DNA of 64,000 nt from Dictyobacter aurantiacus (lineage in GTDB: Bacteria; Chloroflexota; Ktedonobacteria; Ktedonobacterales; Ktedonobacteraceae), in NCBI RefSeq assembly GCF_003967515.1, contig NZ_BIFQ01000001.1:2790001-2854000 (forward strand). The letters run 5' to 3'. The stretch's first letter is position 1; every line of letters starts with the position of its first letter. This document shows positions 45,048-53,862 of this stretch, piece after piece. A program made the translations under genes and the position numbers. The notes beneath the pieces are model-generated. The model was given only the letters and a program-made list of their open reading frames with translations, searched no databases and was not told where the DNA came from.

Positions 45048-45632
45048 CTACCACCAGCGCCAGCGACTATTGAGGGCGCGCCAACACTTTTTGATGTACA
45101 GGTGATATATGATCAGGCCTCCCAGTATGAGCAGCAATGATATGAATCCCATCACGATCATGGCCGCGAACAGTAACAGTAGAAGCTTGATCAGGATCGG
45201 TAGCGCGCAGAGAAAGACCAGGCCCAATAGCAGTAGCACACCCCAGCGGGGCGCGGGCGCGGCTTGTGACATCGGTCGTCCTCCCTCGGGAGCATCAAAG
45301 CGCTGACGCCGCTGCTTATAGAAGCGATAGCCCTGTTGAAATGTAGTGCCGATCCGGCTCATGCGCGGAAATGCCTGGTGTGGGCGCTGGTCCTCCCGGT
45401 GTGGGTGCTGGTAAGTTGTATGCCCCGTCGCTTCACCCTCTCGCCGTTCCGCGTGGTCTCGGGCCTGGTAACTGTATGGTGGGATCGTCGCCTCAAAATC
45501 GGCCGGGTGATCGCGCTTGGGCATATCGCTACTGGCACGATACTGGCTGTATGATTGCGTATATATCTCTTCATTACCTTGGTTAGTGACGCGCTCCCGT
45601 TGTGGCTCGGGCATAAATTCCTGTTGGCTCAT
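45048..45632 (-). CDS. hypothetical protein, hydrophilic N-terminus and C-terminal TM hairpin
   Basis: A 194-residue protein without a recognisable family. Residues 1-~125 are polar and disordered-looking, rich in Gln, Arg, Glu and Tyr (e.g. YSQYRASSDMPKRDHPAD); then two long hydrophobic segments (~132-150 and ~152-175, LLLLGLVFLCALPILIKLLLLLF) and a basic/Trp end (KKCWRALNSRWRWW). The layout suggests an inner-membrane protein with a cytoplasmic tail. ATG 45632 is preferred over the frame's earlier start. It precedes rsmA by 86 bp on the same strand. Confidence 0.6.
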   Translation of the reverse strand: MSQQEFMPEPQRERVTNQGNEEIYTQSYSQYRASSDMPKRDHPADFEATIPPYSYQARDHAERREGEATGHTTYQHPHREDQRPHQAFPRMSRIGTTFQQGYRFYKQRRQRFDAPEGGRPMSQAAPAPRWGVLLLLGLVFLCALPILIKLLLLLFAAMIVMGFISLLLILGGLIIYHLYIKKCWRALNSRWRWW

Positions 45633-46070
45633 AGTTATATCTCTTAACCTCATGGGTATAGAAAACCCCTTCATAGATGTTACGTTTACCTACAACAAGG
45701 GTTGCACAGCGGTTCAGTCTGTTTGTTATCCCATAGACCTAAAAAATAAGTAGGTATTATCATCCTGATAGTCATAGGCGCGCGACGAATCTGGTCTATA
45801 ATGCGTTATAATCAACGGTATACCCTACCCAAATGCTGCCAATTGTCTGTTTACTGCCCATACCTATGTTACCAGTTACAGGTATGACGCCATTTCTGCC
45901 CCTACTGCTCCTGATAGATAGGGGTAAGAAAGATCGCAGGATTAGAGCCTTGTGGTATTATTGAAAAAAAAGTATTTTAAGTAGCTCCTAAGTTTAACTA
46001 AAATCAATGAATGGGAGGGAATAGTGCGGAGTGATACAGCCATAAATAGATTTCTTGGGAAGGATGTAAC
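45633..46070. other. divergent spacer before the PBP gene
   Basis: About 440 bp with no gene. Two TATAAT hexamers lie at 45797-45802 and 45807-45812, reading toward the PBP gene but without clear -35 elements. Confidence 0.4.
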
Positions 46071-49037
46071 ATGCCTATAAATGATTCGCATGATGACGGT
46101 AAAAAAGAATCTCATACGGAAGAAACAACTGGTACAGGCAGTAGTGACTCTATAGAAAATAACGATCAATCCGGACCAGCGGGCCAGCCACAACACGTGG
46201 CGCCGAAGCCAGTTAAGCGCCCGCAGCGAGTCATTCCCAGGCGCCCAACTGTCAAAAATTCCCCGTTATCACCTTTGCAAAAAACTGATGTAACAGTATC
46301 ACCCTCATCTATTTCAAAGGCATCGCCCTCATCTTTGCGGAGTAATGAAGATGAGCGAGACGACGTGCCACCTTCACCATCTGATTATCGCGATACTATT
46401 GCTTCAGCATTGGAGCCTCCGAAAGTAGATCCTCGCGAGGAGTCTGTCGCGGAAGAGCCAGAGCCGCCTGGTGAGCTTGAAGAGAAGATCATGCCCGTGG
46501 CTGAGGATAAAGCACGAGTCCTTGTTAATGCTAAGAAGCAGCGGAAGCCGTCTATGTCCGATAACGGGCATCGTGAGATGGCTGCTATGGTGCTGGCAGA
46601 TGAATTTGATGCTGGTTCGTCACGGCGTGTATCCTCTGCCGAGCATAGGCTAAATGGCAATCATATTATGTCCGTTACCAGGAGCAGGCCGAACCGCGAG
46701 TTGGCACGCCGTTCAGCGATCGCGGTGGCCGATCCCTATTCATCCCGGCGCTCACGCGAACGTATGTTACAGCGGCGCAAGCGAGTGAACCGGGTGCTGA
46801 TGCATAAGCGCCATCATAGCCGCTTCTATGATACCCTGCTGCTCCGTTTGATGAGCGTGGCCCTGGTCTTGTTCGCCCTCCTGCTCATCCTGACTTCTGG
46901 CGCGAGTGGTGCCGCGTATGCTTACTATCAGGCTCAGTTGCCCCTGCTGGATGGCATCGCTCAGCACTCGTTAGCCCAGACGACCAATATTTACGATCGC
47001 AATGGCAAGTTGCTCTATCAGCTCTATGACCATAGCAGTTCGGGAGGTCGGCGCACCTACGTTAATTTTGAGGATATTCCTAATGAACTGGTGAACGCGA
47101 CCATCGCGGCTGAGGACCACTCTTTCTGGAATAACAGTGGCGTGGACTACAACGGTATTGTACGCGCTGTGATTACCAACTTTCAGCACGGTAGTGTGCA
47201 GGAAGGTGGCAGTACCGTTACGCAGCAGTTGATTAAGAATCAGTTTTTCCTGGACCAGGATCGCACCCTGCAGGTTAAAGGTGAAGAGGCTATCCTGGCC
47301 ACCGGACTCACCCAGCGCTATAGCAAAGCCCAGATTATGGAGATGTACCTGAATACCGTTTTCTATGGCGATTCCAATTTTGGCGTTGAGGCGGCGGCAC
47401 AGGATTACTTCGGTCTGAAGCCACAGTGTAAGCAGGGAGTATGTAAACCGGCGGTCGCCCAGTTGACACTGGGTCAGGCCTCATTGCTGGCCGGTCTGCC
47501 GCAGAGCCCCACCGGCTACATGCCATTTACCAATAAAAAAGCGGCCATGCAGCGCCAGACACATGTGCTGCAAAACATGCTATCCCTGAAGATGATCACA
47601 AGCGATCAGATGCAGGTCGCCCAGAAAGAGATCGCGAACTACAAGTTCAAGCGGCCGGCGTATGTGAAGAACGCTCCTCATTTTGTAGATTATATCGTCG
47701 ATAATGTCTTGATCCCTTTATTCGGGGCGTACAATCTGCGCAACGGTGGCTACTCGATCTACACCACTCTGGACCTGGACCTGGAGCGGCAGGTGGAAAA
47801 GATCGTCTATAACCGTATTGATGGCAACGAGTTCGACATCTATGGCTATGGCAATCTGCGCACAGCCCACAATCTGCACAATGCCTCGGTCGTCGTGACC
47901 GATCCCAAAACCGGCGAGATTCTGGCCATGGATGGTAGCGTCAATTATAATGACACATCGAATGATCCTGCGATGTCTGGCCAGTATAACGCTGCCAATA
48001 CCCTGCGGCCTCCCGGTTCATCATTCAAACCCGTCGTTTATGCCACGGCTTTCGAGATGGGCTGGTATCCAGCTATGAACGTTCCGGACCATAACACCTA
48101 TTATCCGGATGGTACCAAGCCGTACAATCCACCTAACTATGATCATAAGTTCCATGGCGATAATATGACGATCCGGCGCGGCATTTCCAACTCATATAAC
48201 ATTCCGGCCGTCGATGCTATCGAGTATGCCGGCGTCAAAAATGTGATGACCATGGCCGGTCGCCTGGGTCTCTCACACGTCGCTCAGACGGTACCGGGAC
48301 GCCAGGGAGCCGCGATGGCGCTGGGTGTCAGCGAGGAAACCCTGCTCAATATGACGACCGCCTATGCCACCTTTGCTAACGGCGGCGTGCGCATGCCGCA
48401 GACCACGGTGCTGCAGATCAACGACAATCAGGGGCGCCCGATCTATAAGTTTGATGCCCGGCATGCCAGGGGCAAGCGCGTGCTTGGCGCGGATGTCTCT
48501 TTCCTGATCAGCAGCATGCTCTCCGACACCGTGGCCCGTCACGAAGAGTTCCCCTCGCCCAATCCTTTGGAACTGGATGGACGACCGGTGGCCGCCAAAA
48601 CCGGTACCACCGATAACTTCGCCGACAACTGGACCATGGGTTATACACCCCACCTGGCCGTGGGCGTTTGGGCTGGTAATAGCGATAACTCGCCAATGGA
48701 AAACGTGATCGGTATCACTGGCGCCGGCCCCATCTGGCAGGATGTCTTCCAGTACGCCAACGCCAAGTACCATTTCCCAAAGGACGGCTTCACGCCACCG
48801 CCCAATGTACACCAGGCTACCGTCTCAGCCTATACGGGTCTTCTGCCTCACCTGGGCGAGGCCACCGTAACCGACTGGTTCATTGACGGGACCGTCCCCA
48901 CTATTCAGGGCGTCTACACGCCGCCACCGCCTGTGAAGGCCCCTAAAACCGGCAAGCCCACGCAAAATCCCGGCGACAACGGTAATGTCAACGGCAACAC
49001 CGACAATAACAATAGCAACACCGACAATAACAACTAA
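46071..49037 (+). CDS. class A penicillin-binding protein (PBP1)
   Basis: Bifunctional peptidoglycan synthase, 988 residues. A long cytoplasmic, Pro/Ser-rich N-terminus (~1-260), one TM at ~265-285, the GT51 glycosyltransferase with Glu348 in AAEDHSFW and the EGGSTVTQQLIKN motif, then the transpeptidase: SxxK at Ser650 (GSSFKP), SNSYN, KTGTT at Lys843, and a Thr/Asn/Asp-rich tail (NGNVNGNTDNNN). All catalytic residues present. The ATG has AAGGATG upstream. The unusually long basic N-terminus may be a regulatory contact site. Terminator hairpin at 49050. Confidence 0.94.
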   Translation: MPINDSHDDGKKESHTEETTGTGSSDSIENNDQSGPAGQPQHVAPKPVKRPQRVIPRRPTVKNSPLSPLQKTDVTVSPSSISKASPSSLRSNEDERDDVPPSPSDYRDTIASALEPPKVDPREESVAEEPEPPGELEEKIMPVAEDKARVLVNAKKQRKPSMSDNGHREMAAMVLADEFDAGSSRRVSSAEHRLNGNHIMSVTRSRPNRELARRSAIAVADPYSSRRSRERMLQRRKRVNRVLMHKRHHSRFYDTLLLRLMSVALVLFALLLILTSGASGAAYAYYQAQLPLLDGIAQHSLAQTTNIYDRNGKLLYQLYDHSSSGGRRTYVNFEDIPNELVNATIAAEDHSFWNNSGVDYNGIVRAVITNFQHGSVQEGGSTVTQQLIKNQFFLDQDRTLQVKGEEAILATGLTQRYSKAQIMEMYLNTVFYGDSNFGVEAAAQDYFGLKPQCKQGVCKPAVAQLTLGQASLLAGLPQSPTGYMPFTNKKAAMQRQTHVLQNMLSLKMITSDQMQVAQKEIANYKFKRPAYVKNAPHFVDYIVDNVLIPLFGAYNLRNGGYSIYTTLDLDLERQVEKIVYNRIDGNEFDIYGYGNLRTAHNLHNASVVVTDPKTGEILAMDGSVNYNDTSNDPAMSGQYNAANTLRPPGSSFKPVVYATAFEMGWYPAMNVPDHNTYYPDGTKPYNPPNYDHKFHGDNMTIRRGISNSYNIPAVDAIEYAGVKNVMTMAGRLGLSHVAQTVPGRQGAAMALGVSEETLLNMTTAYATFANGGVRMPQTTVLQINDNQGRPIYKFDARHARGKRVLGADVSFLISSMLSDTVARHEEFPSPNPLELDGRPVAAKTGTTDNFADNWTMGYTPHLAVGVWAGNSDNSPMENVIGITGAGPIWQDVFQYANAKYHFPKDGFTPPPNVHQATVSAYTGLLPHLGEATVTDWFIDGTVPTIQGVYTPPPPVKAPKTGKPTQNPGDNGNVNGNTDNNNSNTDNNN

Positions 49038-49049
49038 GTGGAATTCCGC

Positions 49050-49090
49050 CTATCACCCTTCTGGACTTACACTGTCCAGAAGGGTGATAG
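49050..49090 (+). terminator. terminator after PBP gene
   Basis: 17-bp perfect stem (CTATCACCCTTCTGGAC and its complement) with a 7-nt loop, 12 bp past the stop codon. Confidence 0.7.
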
Positions 49091-49258
49091 AATATTGAGA
49101 GTAAAGACCCGGTAGCGATCCCCTGAATTGGGTATCCTTGATAGAAATAAGCGTGACAAGGATGACTATTCAGGGGAACTCATATTATTTGCATACATAA
49201 AAATCATGGTCTGCGGCCAGACATAGTGTGCATCAAACATATTCGGAGGATAATTTTT

Positions 49259-49762
49259 ATGGCGGATCTCTCAGAGAACGAGAAAGATAATTTACAGCAG
49301 ACGCTGGCACAGTCGGGCTTTCGGCCCCTCAACCGGACCGAGCGCCGCAACATCTGGCTGCATGATTATGAACAGCAAGATATCGCTCTGCAGTCCTGGG
49401 CGCGCCTGGTTGAGCAGCAAGGTCTGGAGATTGAGATTATGCTGCAGATGCAGGGGCTACTGGTGTTTGGGACGATGGTGAGTACAAAAGCGTATGCCCA
49501 GTTTTACATTGATATGCATGAGAGGATGTATCGCCAGAGCTCGCCGGAGACCGCCGACTTCTTGCAGGAGTACTATGTTGCTCTGGTACCACCCGATGAT
49601 CAACCAGAGATTGGTCCGGAAGGCCTGCCCACCATTTTTCGCTATGCTCACCTGCGCGACGTCACCATTATGAGCGCGGGCCATAAGATCAAGGTTCCCT
49701 ACTGGCGCGGCATGATTAACCAGGTGGACGCCTTTGTGATCGGCGCTTCCGCCAACGGCTAG
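49259..49762 (+). CDS. hypothetical protein
   Basis: A 167-residue soluble protein that I cannot place. It is acidic overall with an N-terminal helix region (SENEKDNLQQTLAQSGF), a strand-rich middle (IEIMLQMQGLLVFGTMVST) and a C-terminal segment (GHKIKVPYWRGMINQVDAFVIG). No signal peptide or TM. ATG 49259 has GGAGGA upstream. It sits between the PBP gene and the L,D-transpeptidase gene, both cell-wall genes, which is suggestive but not evidence of a role. Confidence 0.6.
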   Translation: MADLSENEKDNLQQTLAQSGFRPLNRTERRNIWLHDYEQQDIALQSWARLVEQQGLEIEIMLQMQGLLVFGTMVSTKAYAQFYIDMHERMYRQSSPETADFLQEYYVALVPPDDQPEIGPEGLPTIFRYAHLRDVTIMSAGHKIKVPYWRGMINQVDAFVIGASANG

Positions 49763-49770
49763 GCGCTGCT

Positions 49771-49844
49771 CAAAGATCATCGATATGAAAGTGCCACAGG
49801 GGCGCATTCGCGCCCCTGTGGCACTTTCATATCGATGATCTTTG
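49771..49844. repeat. 74-bp near-perfect palindrome, 35-bp stem
   Basis: Arms 49771-49805 and 49810-49844 with an ATTC loop; tip GGGGCGCATTCGCGCCCC. It lies between convergent genes. The inner CCACAGGGGCGC arm recurs at 29031-29058. Confidence 0.92.
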
Positions 49845-49855
49845 GTAGGAAATTG

Positions 49856-50635
49856 CTATGCGACGATCTTAACGGTTGTGCCTATGGGAGCCCAGCTGTA
49901 CAACCATTGCGCGACGCTGTACGACATATTCACACAGCCGTGCGAACCGGTTATCCAGCCATATACAGGATCATAGTGGTAGACGTTGGTGCCAGGACCG
50001 TAGGTGCTGCGCCACCAGGAGTCGTGCATGAAGTAACCACCCTCTTTAAACTCCAGTGCATAGTTGATATGGGTTGGAGCATACCAGTAAGGAGATCCAA
50101 CTGGCCATGGAGAGTAGAACGTGGTAGGACTCAGTTTAATGAAGACATGATAGGTGCCAAGCGGCGTCTCCAGACCAGGCTGCCCTGTAGTTACGGGTGC
50201 GTTGCGTACCTGGCGCCCGTTCTCATAGAAGTAGGCCCATTGCGTGGTCCGGTTGATAATGACCACTTTGCCCACGCTATTCCCACCGCCAACGCTGCCT
50301 CCACCCGTGTTATCAACGGCCACCAGACCACTATACACGTAGAGAGGAGCCGCGTTACTGGCAGAGATGCGATACCAGACCGGATTGCCACTCCAGACAA
50401 TCTGTCCGTTGACACGAGCATAAATAGTCACATGTGTGTAAGGTGCATAGGTTGACACTACCCGAAATCCAGTACTTGCGCCAGTTCGTACATTAGTATA
50501 AGCGGTCGTCGTACCAGATTGAGTAGCTGTAGCCGCATACGAAGTCTTACTATTCAAAGGGTTGAGGGTAAAAAAAACGGCTAGCAGTAGTGAAAGGAAT
50601 CCAATGGCATACAGTTTTTTCAAATTTTTTTGCAT
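49856..50635 (-). CDS. exported L,D-transpeptidase (YkuD)
   Basis: A 259-residue secreted enzyme that makes 3-3 peptidoglycan cross-links or anchors proteins. Signal peptide ~1-35 (KKLYAIGFLSLLLAVFFTL, then SYAA), an SH3-like region at ~38-105 (TNVRTGASTGFRVV), a Gly-rich linker (GGGSVGGGNSVG), and the YkuD domain with His204 (FMHDSWW) and the SHGC motif, Cys234. ATG 50635 has AAGGAG 7 bases upstream. Fits with the nearby class A PBP as a wall-building group. Confidence 0.9.
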   Translation of the reverse strand: MQKNLKKLYAIGFLSLLLAVFFTLNPLNSKTSYAATATQSGTTTAYTNVRTGASTGFRVVSTYAPYTHVTIYARVNGQIVWSGNPVWYRISASNAAPLYVYSGLVAVDNTGGGSVGGGNSVGKVVIINRTTQWAYFYENGRQVRNAPVTTGQPGLETPLGTYHVFIKLSPTTFYSPWPVGSPYWYAPTHINYALEFKEGGYFMHDSWWRSTYGPGTNVYHYDPVYGWITGSHGCVNMSYSVAQWLYSWAPIGTTVKIVA

Positions 50636-50767
50636 AACGACTCCTTTTAGAAGCTATAGAGCCTTAATATTATTAAGTATATATAAGTACATCAATATAC
50701 TCAAGTGAAATAGCTCACATTTCGATCCCACCAAATCACATTGGTGATTCTCCCCTGCCACAGCGGA

Positions 50768-51047
50768 ACTGAATGCTCATATCTTTCCATCTCATAGTAG
50801 CTGAATGCTCATATTTTTCCCCCTCATAGTGCTTTGTCAAACTTCGTTTGGTGGATTGTTCGCCCGCTACGCGGGCGAGAGGGGGAGGAGTTGCCGGGGG
50901 CACAGCCCCCGAACCCCAGTCAAGGGGCTCGCCGCCCCTTGCATCCCCGCTCCCCCATCAAAGGAACTTTGACAGTGCAATAGTAGCTGAATGCTCCTAT
51001 CTTTCCACCGCATGTAGCTGAATACTCCTATCTTTCCATCTCATGGT
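50768..51047 (+). repeat. 31-bp repeat, four units split by an insertion
   Basis: Units at 50768-50798, 50799-50829, 50985-51015 and 51016-51047 share AGCTGAATGCTCNTATCTTTCC then CATC/CCGCATCTCATAG-like ends. Units 1-2 and 3-4 are each contiguous; the gap between the pairs is the inserted element. Confidence 0.85.
50835..50974. mobile_element. MITE-like element, 140 bp, containing repeat R2 copy b
   Basis: Ends are inverted repeats: TGTCAAACTTCGTTTG (50835-50850) and, on the other strand, TGTCAAAGTTCCTTTG (50959-50974), 14 of 16 matching. The interior, 50861-50954, aligns in order with the reverse complement of 21356-21450 (R2). No coding capacity. Confidence 0.65.
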
Positions 51048-51113
51048 AGTTGTGGGTGGTGCTGCACATCCAGCGCGAATGCGCCGGATGTGCAGCACCA
51101 CCCACAACTACCA
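51044..51113. repeat. 70-bp palindrome with one mismatch
   Basis: Arms meet about 51078/51079 with tip GCGCGAATGCGC, one A/C mismatch (51072 with 51085). Divergent spacer upstream of the GtrA-like gene. Confidence 0.88.
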
Positions 51114-51117
51114 AATA

Positions 51118-51150
51118 TACTCCCAGGCTGCCGCAGGCAGCCTGGGAGTA
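51118..51150. repeat. hairpin, 15-bp stem, GCA loop
   Basis: Arms TACTCCCAGGCTGCC/GGCAGCCTGGGAGTA around GCA; adjacent to the previous palindrome. Tip of the CCGCC-GCA-GGCGG type. Confidence 0.85.
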
Positions 51151-51264
51151 CTAAATACTACCTTTGGGGGAAGTAGTTACGATCTAAGAACCGGGATCGT
51201 CTGCACACATGTAGGTCGATTTGACTGCAATATTTATTGAAGAAAATGGAGCATTTTATATCGT

Positions 51265-51876
51265 ATGGATCGTTTTGTACAAAATAATGTAGAAGAAATT
51301 GTAGATCCTTCGCACGAGGTGATGGAAGAGCTGGTCGAAATTGTGGATCAAGTGGCTCCGATGCAGGCTGTTCCAAGTTATCGCCCTACGCGCTGGGAGT
51401 TTGTGAATAGTTTGCTTGATCACCTTGATAGTGTTACGGGTGGTCGCGCCGGCTCACTGGTGCAGTTTTTTACTTTTCTGTTTATTGGCGGCACCACTAC
51501 TATTGTCAACCTGGCCATTCTCTATGTAGTCCTCAACTATATTTCATTGCCCAATGCCTTCTTCCATAATTTACTGGGTTCGACGCTGGGTAGTGAGCTC
51601 TCGCTGCTAGCCAATTTCGCGCTCAATGATCGCTTTACCTTCCGTTACGCGCCCGGACAACAGCGCCCCTGGTTCGTACGCCTCAGCCGCTTCCACGCGA
51701 CCGCTATCGGTGGTATCCTGCTGACGATCCTGATCCAGGCCTTACTTGTTAATCTGCTGCACATTAATGCTTTGATCAGCCAGGCCATTGCTGTTGTGAT
51801 CGTACTGTTCTATAACTTTTTCTTCCATCAATTCTTTACCTATCGCCGCCTGAAGGCCGTCGAAGAAGCCATCTAA
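51265..51876 (+). CDS. GtrA-like membrane protein
   Basis: A 203-residue GtrA/DPMS family protein with four TM segments: ~68-90 (QFFTFLFIGGTTTIVNLAILYVVL), ~100-120, ~137-160 and ~170-190, and the conserved ends FALNDRFTFR and NFFFHQFFTYRR. The family is thought to flip polyprenyl-linked sugars or to aid cell-wall glycosyl transfer. An N-terminal ~60-residue acidic extension is unusual. The IS at 51877 starts one base after its stop, so the gene is not broken. Confidence 0.85.
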   Translation: MDRFVQNNVEEIVDPSHEVMEELVEIVDQVAPMQAVPSYRPTRWEFVNSLLDHLDSVTGGRAGSLVQFFTFLFIGGTTTIVNLAILYVVLNYISLPNAFFHNLLGSTLGSELSLLANFALNDRFTFRYAPGQQRPWFVRLSRFHATAIGGILLTILIQALLVNLLHINALISQAIAVVIVLFYNFFFHQFFTYRRLKAVEEAI

Positions 51877-53746
51877 CATGAGACATCCCGAATTTTAAGG
51901 TCGGGTTTGTAAAAAGACACCTCCTGAGCGAGACTGAAGGAAAAACAGACCACCATTCAGTCAATCCAGGAGGTGTTGTTTATGTCATCTCAGTATCTCA
52001 CACCGCTTGAGGAGCCACAAGTTCCAGCATATCCCCCTGCCGAGATGGCGCAGGGATTGTACACTGCTCTGGCTCACTTTCTGGCTCCCTTGCTCATGCA
52101 AGCCGATAGCCGCATGGACAAACGACTGGTGCGCACGATGGTGCAGACCGTGGCGGTGATCTTGACCTTCCGTGATCGCGTCAATGGCTTGCTCCTTTCG
52201 GAAATGGGCGGCTATCTCGAGACGCCCGACAAAGCTCCGGCAGGAACCAAACGCCTGTCTCGGCTGCTGCATTGTCGCAAATGGTCGGCTGAACTGATCC
52301 GCTCGTATCTGTGGCATCGAGCCAGCCAACGTCTCACAAGGTGGAAACAGATGGGAAGGGATGTGCTGGCGCTGTGGGATGAGAGTGCGTGGGAGAAGCC
52401 AGAAACTATCGCCTCGGACGACCTTGCCCCGGTGCGCTCGAGTAAGGGCGCTCGACTCACCCATATCAAGAAAGGTTACTACACCCCGCCCCGTGGCCCC
52501 ATCTTTGTGCCGGGCCTCCATTGGTTGGCCGTGGTCCTGGTCGGCAGCGAGCAGCAAGACGACCCGCCTGAACTAGCCAGCATGCGGTGGTGGACCAGCC
52601 GTGGGGCGCGCGCTTCCTTCAAACGCGATGAACAAGCCAAACTGTTACTGCAAGGCGTTCTGCTCTGGGGACGCGAGGTGATGCATGTCTTTGATCAAGG
52701 CTTCGCCAGCAGTTTCTGGCTGGGTCTGTTGCTGGCGTTCTCGTTGCGCTTTGTGCTGCGCTGGAAAAAAGATTACCAGCTCGTGGATGCCCAGGGTCAG
52801 CGACGTGCAGCCTGGAAAATCACCCGCGGCAAACGAGGATGGCAAGAACGCTGGGTGTGGGATTGCCGTCGTCACCAGTGGGTCATGGGCAGTGTTCTCG
52901 CTTGTGCGGTGAGGCATCCCGACCATCCTGAGCAGCCGTTGTGGTTGGTCGTGGCCCGGCGCAAAGGTGGCTTGCCCTGGTATCTGCTCACCGCCGAGTC
53001 CATCACCACCGCGGAAGATGCCTGGCGGATTATGTTTGCCTATGCGCGTCGCTGGCAGATCGAACTGACCTGGAAAGAAAACAAGAGCGAATTGGGCTTC
53101 CAAAGCCCGCGGCTCTGGGAGTGGGAGACGCGAGAAAAACTGCTGCTGTTGGCGGCGCTGGCCTACGCCTTTCTGCTGAGCCTGCTGGCGCCGTTTTACG
53201 AACTCTTACGCCGCTGGCTGTTGCGGCACTACTGTCATCGCACAGGCCGTCATGCCCGGCAAGCACACCAGCCGTTTGCACGGCTGCGCCTGGCCTTGAG
53301 TCGGTTGTGGCAACGGATCCCTGCGCGCTGGGAGGAGGTAGCTGGCCGGCCCCGGCCCCAGCCTCGCGTCCAGATCATTATGCTCTGAGGCGGTGTGGAG
53401 GTTCCCCACGTGACGAGAGACGCTCTGGTCGGCATCGGCTGACCATGTGGGCGTGTGTCCGGTGTTCATCGGGTACAACACGTCTTGCCAACAGAGGATG
53501 CGAATGCGTGCGAAAAGAGCATACCCCTAGGCCCTGTGGAAGCCGCTGGGATGCTGTGGGAGTGGAAAGTCGGTTGACCAGCTCCTTTCTCTTTTTCCGT
53601 TTTTTGGCACAGTGGTGCTTTTCAGCGAGCCAAACGGGGAAAGCACGTTGTTCTGCAAGAGAAGAGAAGCGAGCAGTTCTCCTTCAAAAATGGAGAACTG
53701 CTCGCTTCTTTCACAAGTTCATCCCTAAAATTTGGGATGTCTCATG
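51877..53746 (+). mobile_element. IS4-family insertion sequence
   Basis: About 1870 bp. Terminal inverted repeats: left end CATGAGACATCCCGAATTTTA (51877) and right end, read inward, CATGAGACATCCCAAATTTTA (to 53746), one difference in 21. No clear longer target duplication; the outer CATG is itself palindromic and may be the duplication or part of the repeat. It holds one transposase gene and, after it, a large hairpin (53662-53713). Confidence 0.85.
51982..53388 (+). CDS. IS4-family transposase
   Basis: A 468-residue DDE transposase. Asp in LALWDESAW, Asp in HVFDQGFASSFW, and the IS4 signature YARRWQIELTWKENKSELGF carrying the catalytic Glu (Y-2-R-3-E-6-K spacing). The frame is intact from the ATG at 51982, which has AGGAGG upstream. 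Moves the element by cut-and-paste; probably still active given intact motifs and good terminal repeats. Confidence 0.92.
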   Translation: MSSQYLTPLEEPQVPAYPPAEMAQGLYTALAHFLAPLLMQADSRMDKRLVRTMVQTVAVILTFRDRVNGLLLSEMGGYLETPDKAPAGTKRLSRLLHCRKWSAELIRSYLWHRASQRLTRWKQMGRDVLALWDESAWEKPETIASDDLAPVRSSKGARLTHIKKGYYTPPRGPIFVPGLHWLAVVLVGSEQQDDPPELASMRWWTSRGARASFKRDEQAKLLLQGVLLWGREVMHVFDQGFASSFWLGLLLAFSLRFVLRWKKDYQLVDAQGQRRAAWKITRGKRGWQERWVWDCRRHQWVMGSVLACAVRHPDHPEQPLWLVVARRKGGLPWYLLTAESITTAEDAWRIMFAYARRWQIELTWKENKSELGFQSPRLWEWETREKLLLLAALAYAFLLSLLAPFYELLRRWLLRHYCHRTGRHARQAHQPFARLRLALSRLWQRIPARWEEVAGRPRPQPRVQIIML

Positions 53747-53751
53747 TTTTC

Positions 53752-53809
53752 ATAAAAGTGGGGTATAAAAAAACGCGCACGTGCGCGTTTTTTTATACCC
53801 CACTTTTAT
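53752..53809. repeat. 58-bp perfect palindrome
   Basis: 29-bp arms about 53780/53781, tip CGCGCACGTGCGCG, A/T runs in mid-stem giving T-runs on both strands. Between the IS and convergent udg. Confidence 0.92.
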
Positions 53810-53852
53810 CTTACAAGATGAGGGGGCGCTAGCGCCCCCCCTCATCTTGTAA
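53810..53852. terminator. hairpin after udg
   Basis: CTTACAAGATGAG arms with a GGGGGCGCTAGCGCCCCC tip (G-run length differs by two between arms). 11 bp beyond the udg stop. Confidence 0.7.
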
Positions 53853-53862
53853 GAGGTACTGG

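Larger units (their letters stand above)
50636..51264. other. divergent repeat-rich spacer
   Basis: This 629-bp spacer holds a four-unit 31-bp repeat (50768-51047), the MITE-like element at 50835-50974 and two hairpins (51044-51113 and 51118-51150). There is no gene. Confidence 0.6.

Noticed and set aside
50768..51047. CRISPR array
   Set aside because: Repeat units are contiguous with no spacers and no cas genes nearby; the only gap is an insertion.
52941..53768. 275-codon frame inside the IS
   Set aside because: Shadow of the transposase in another frame, running into the IS right end.
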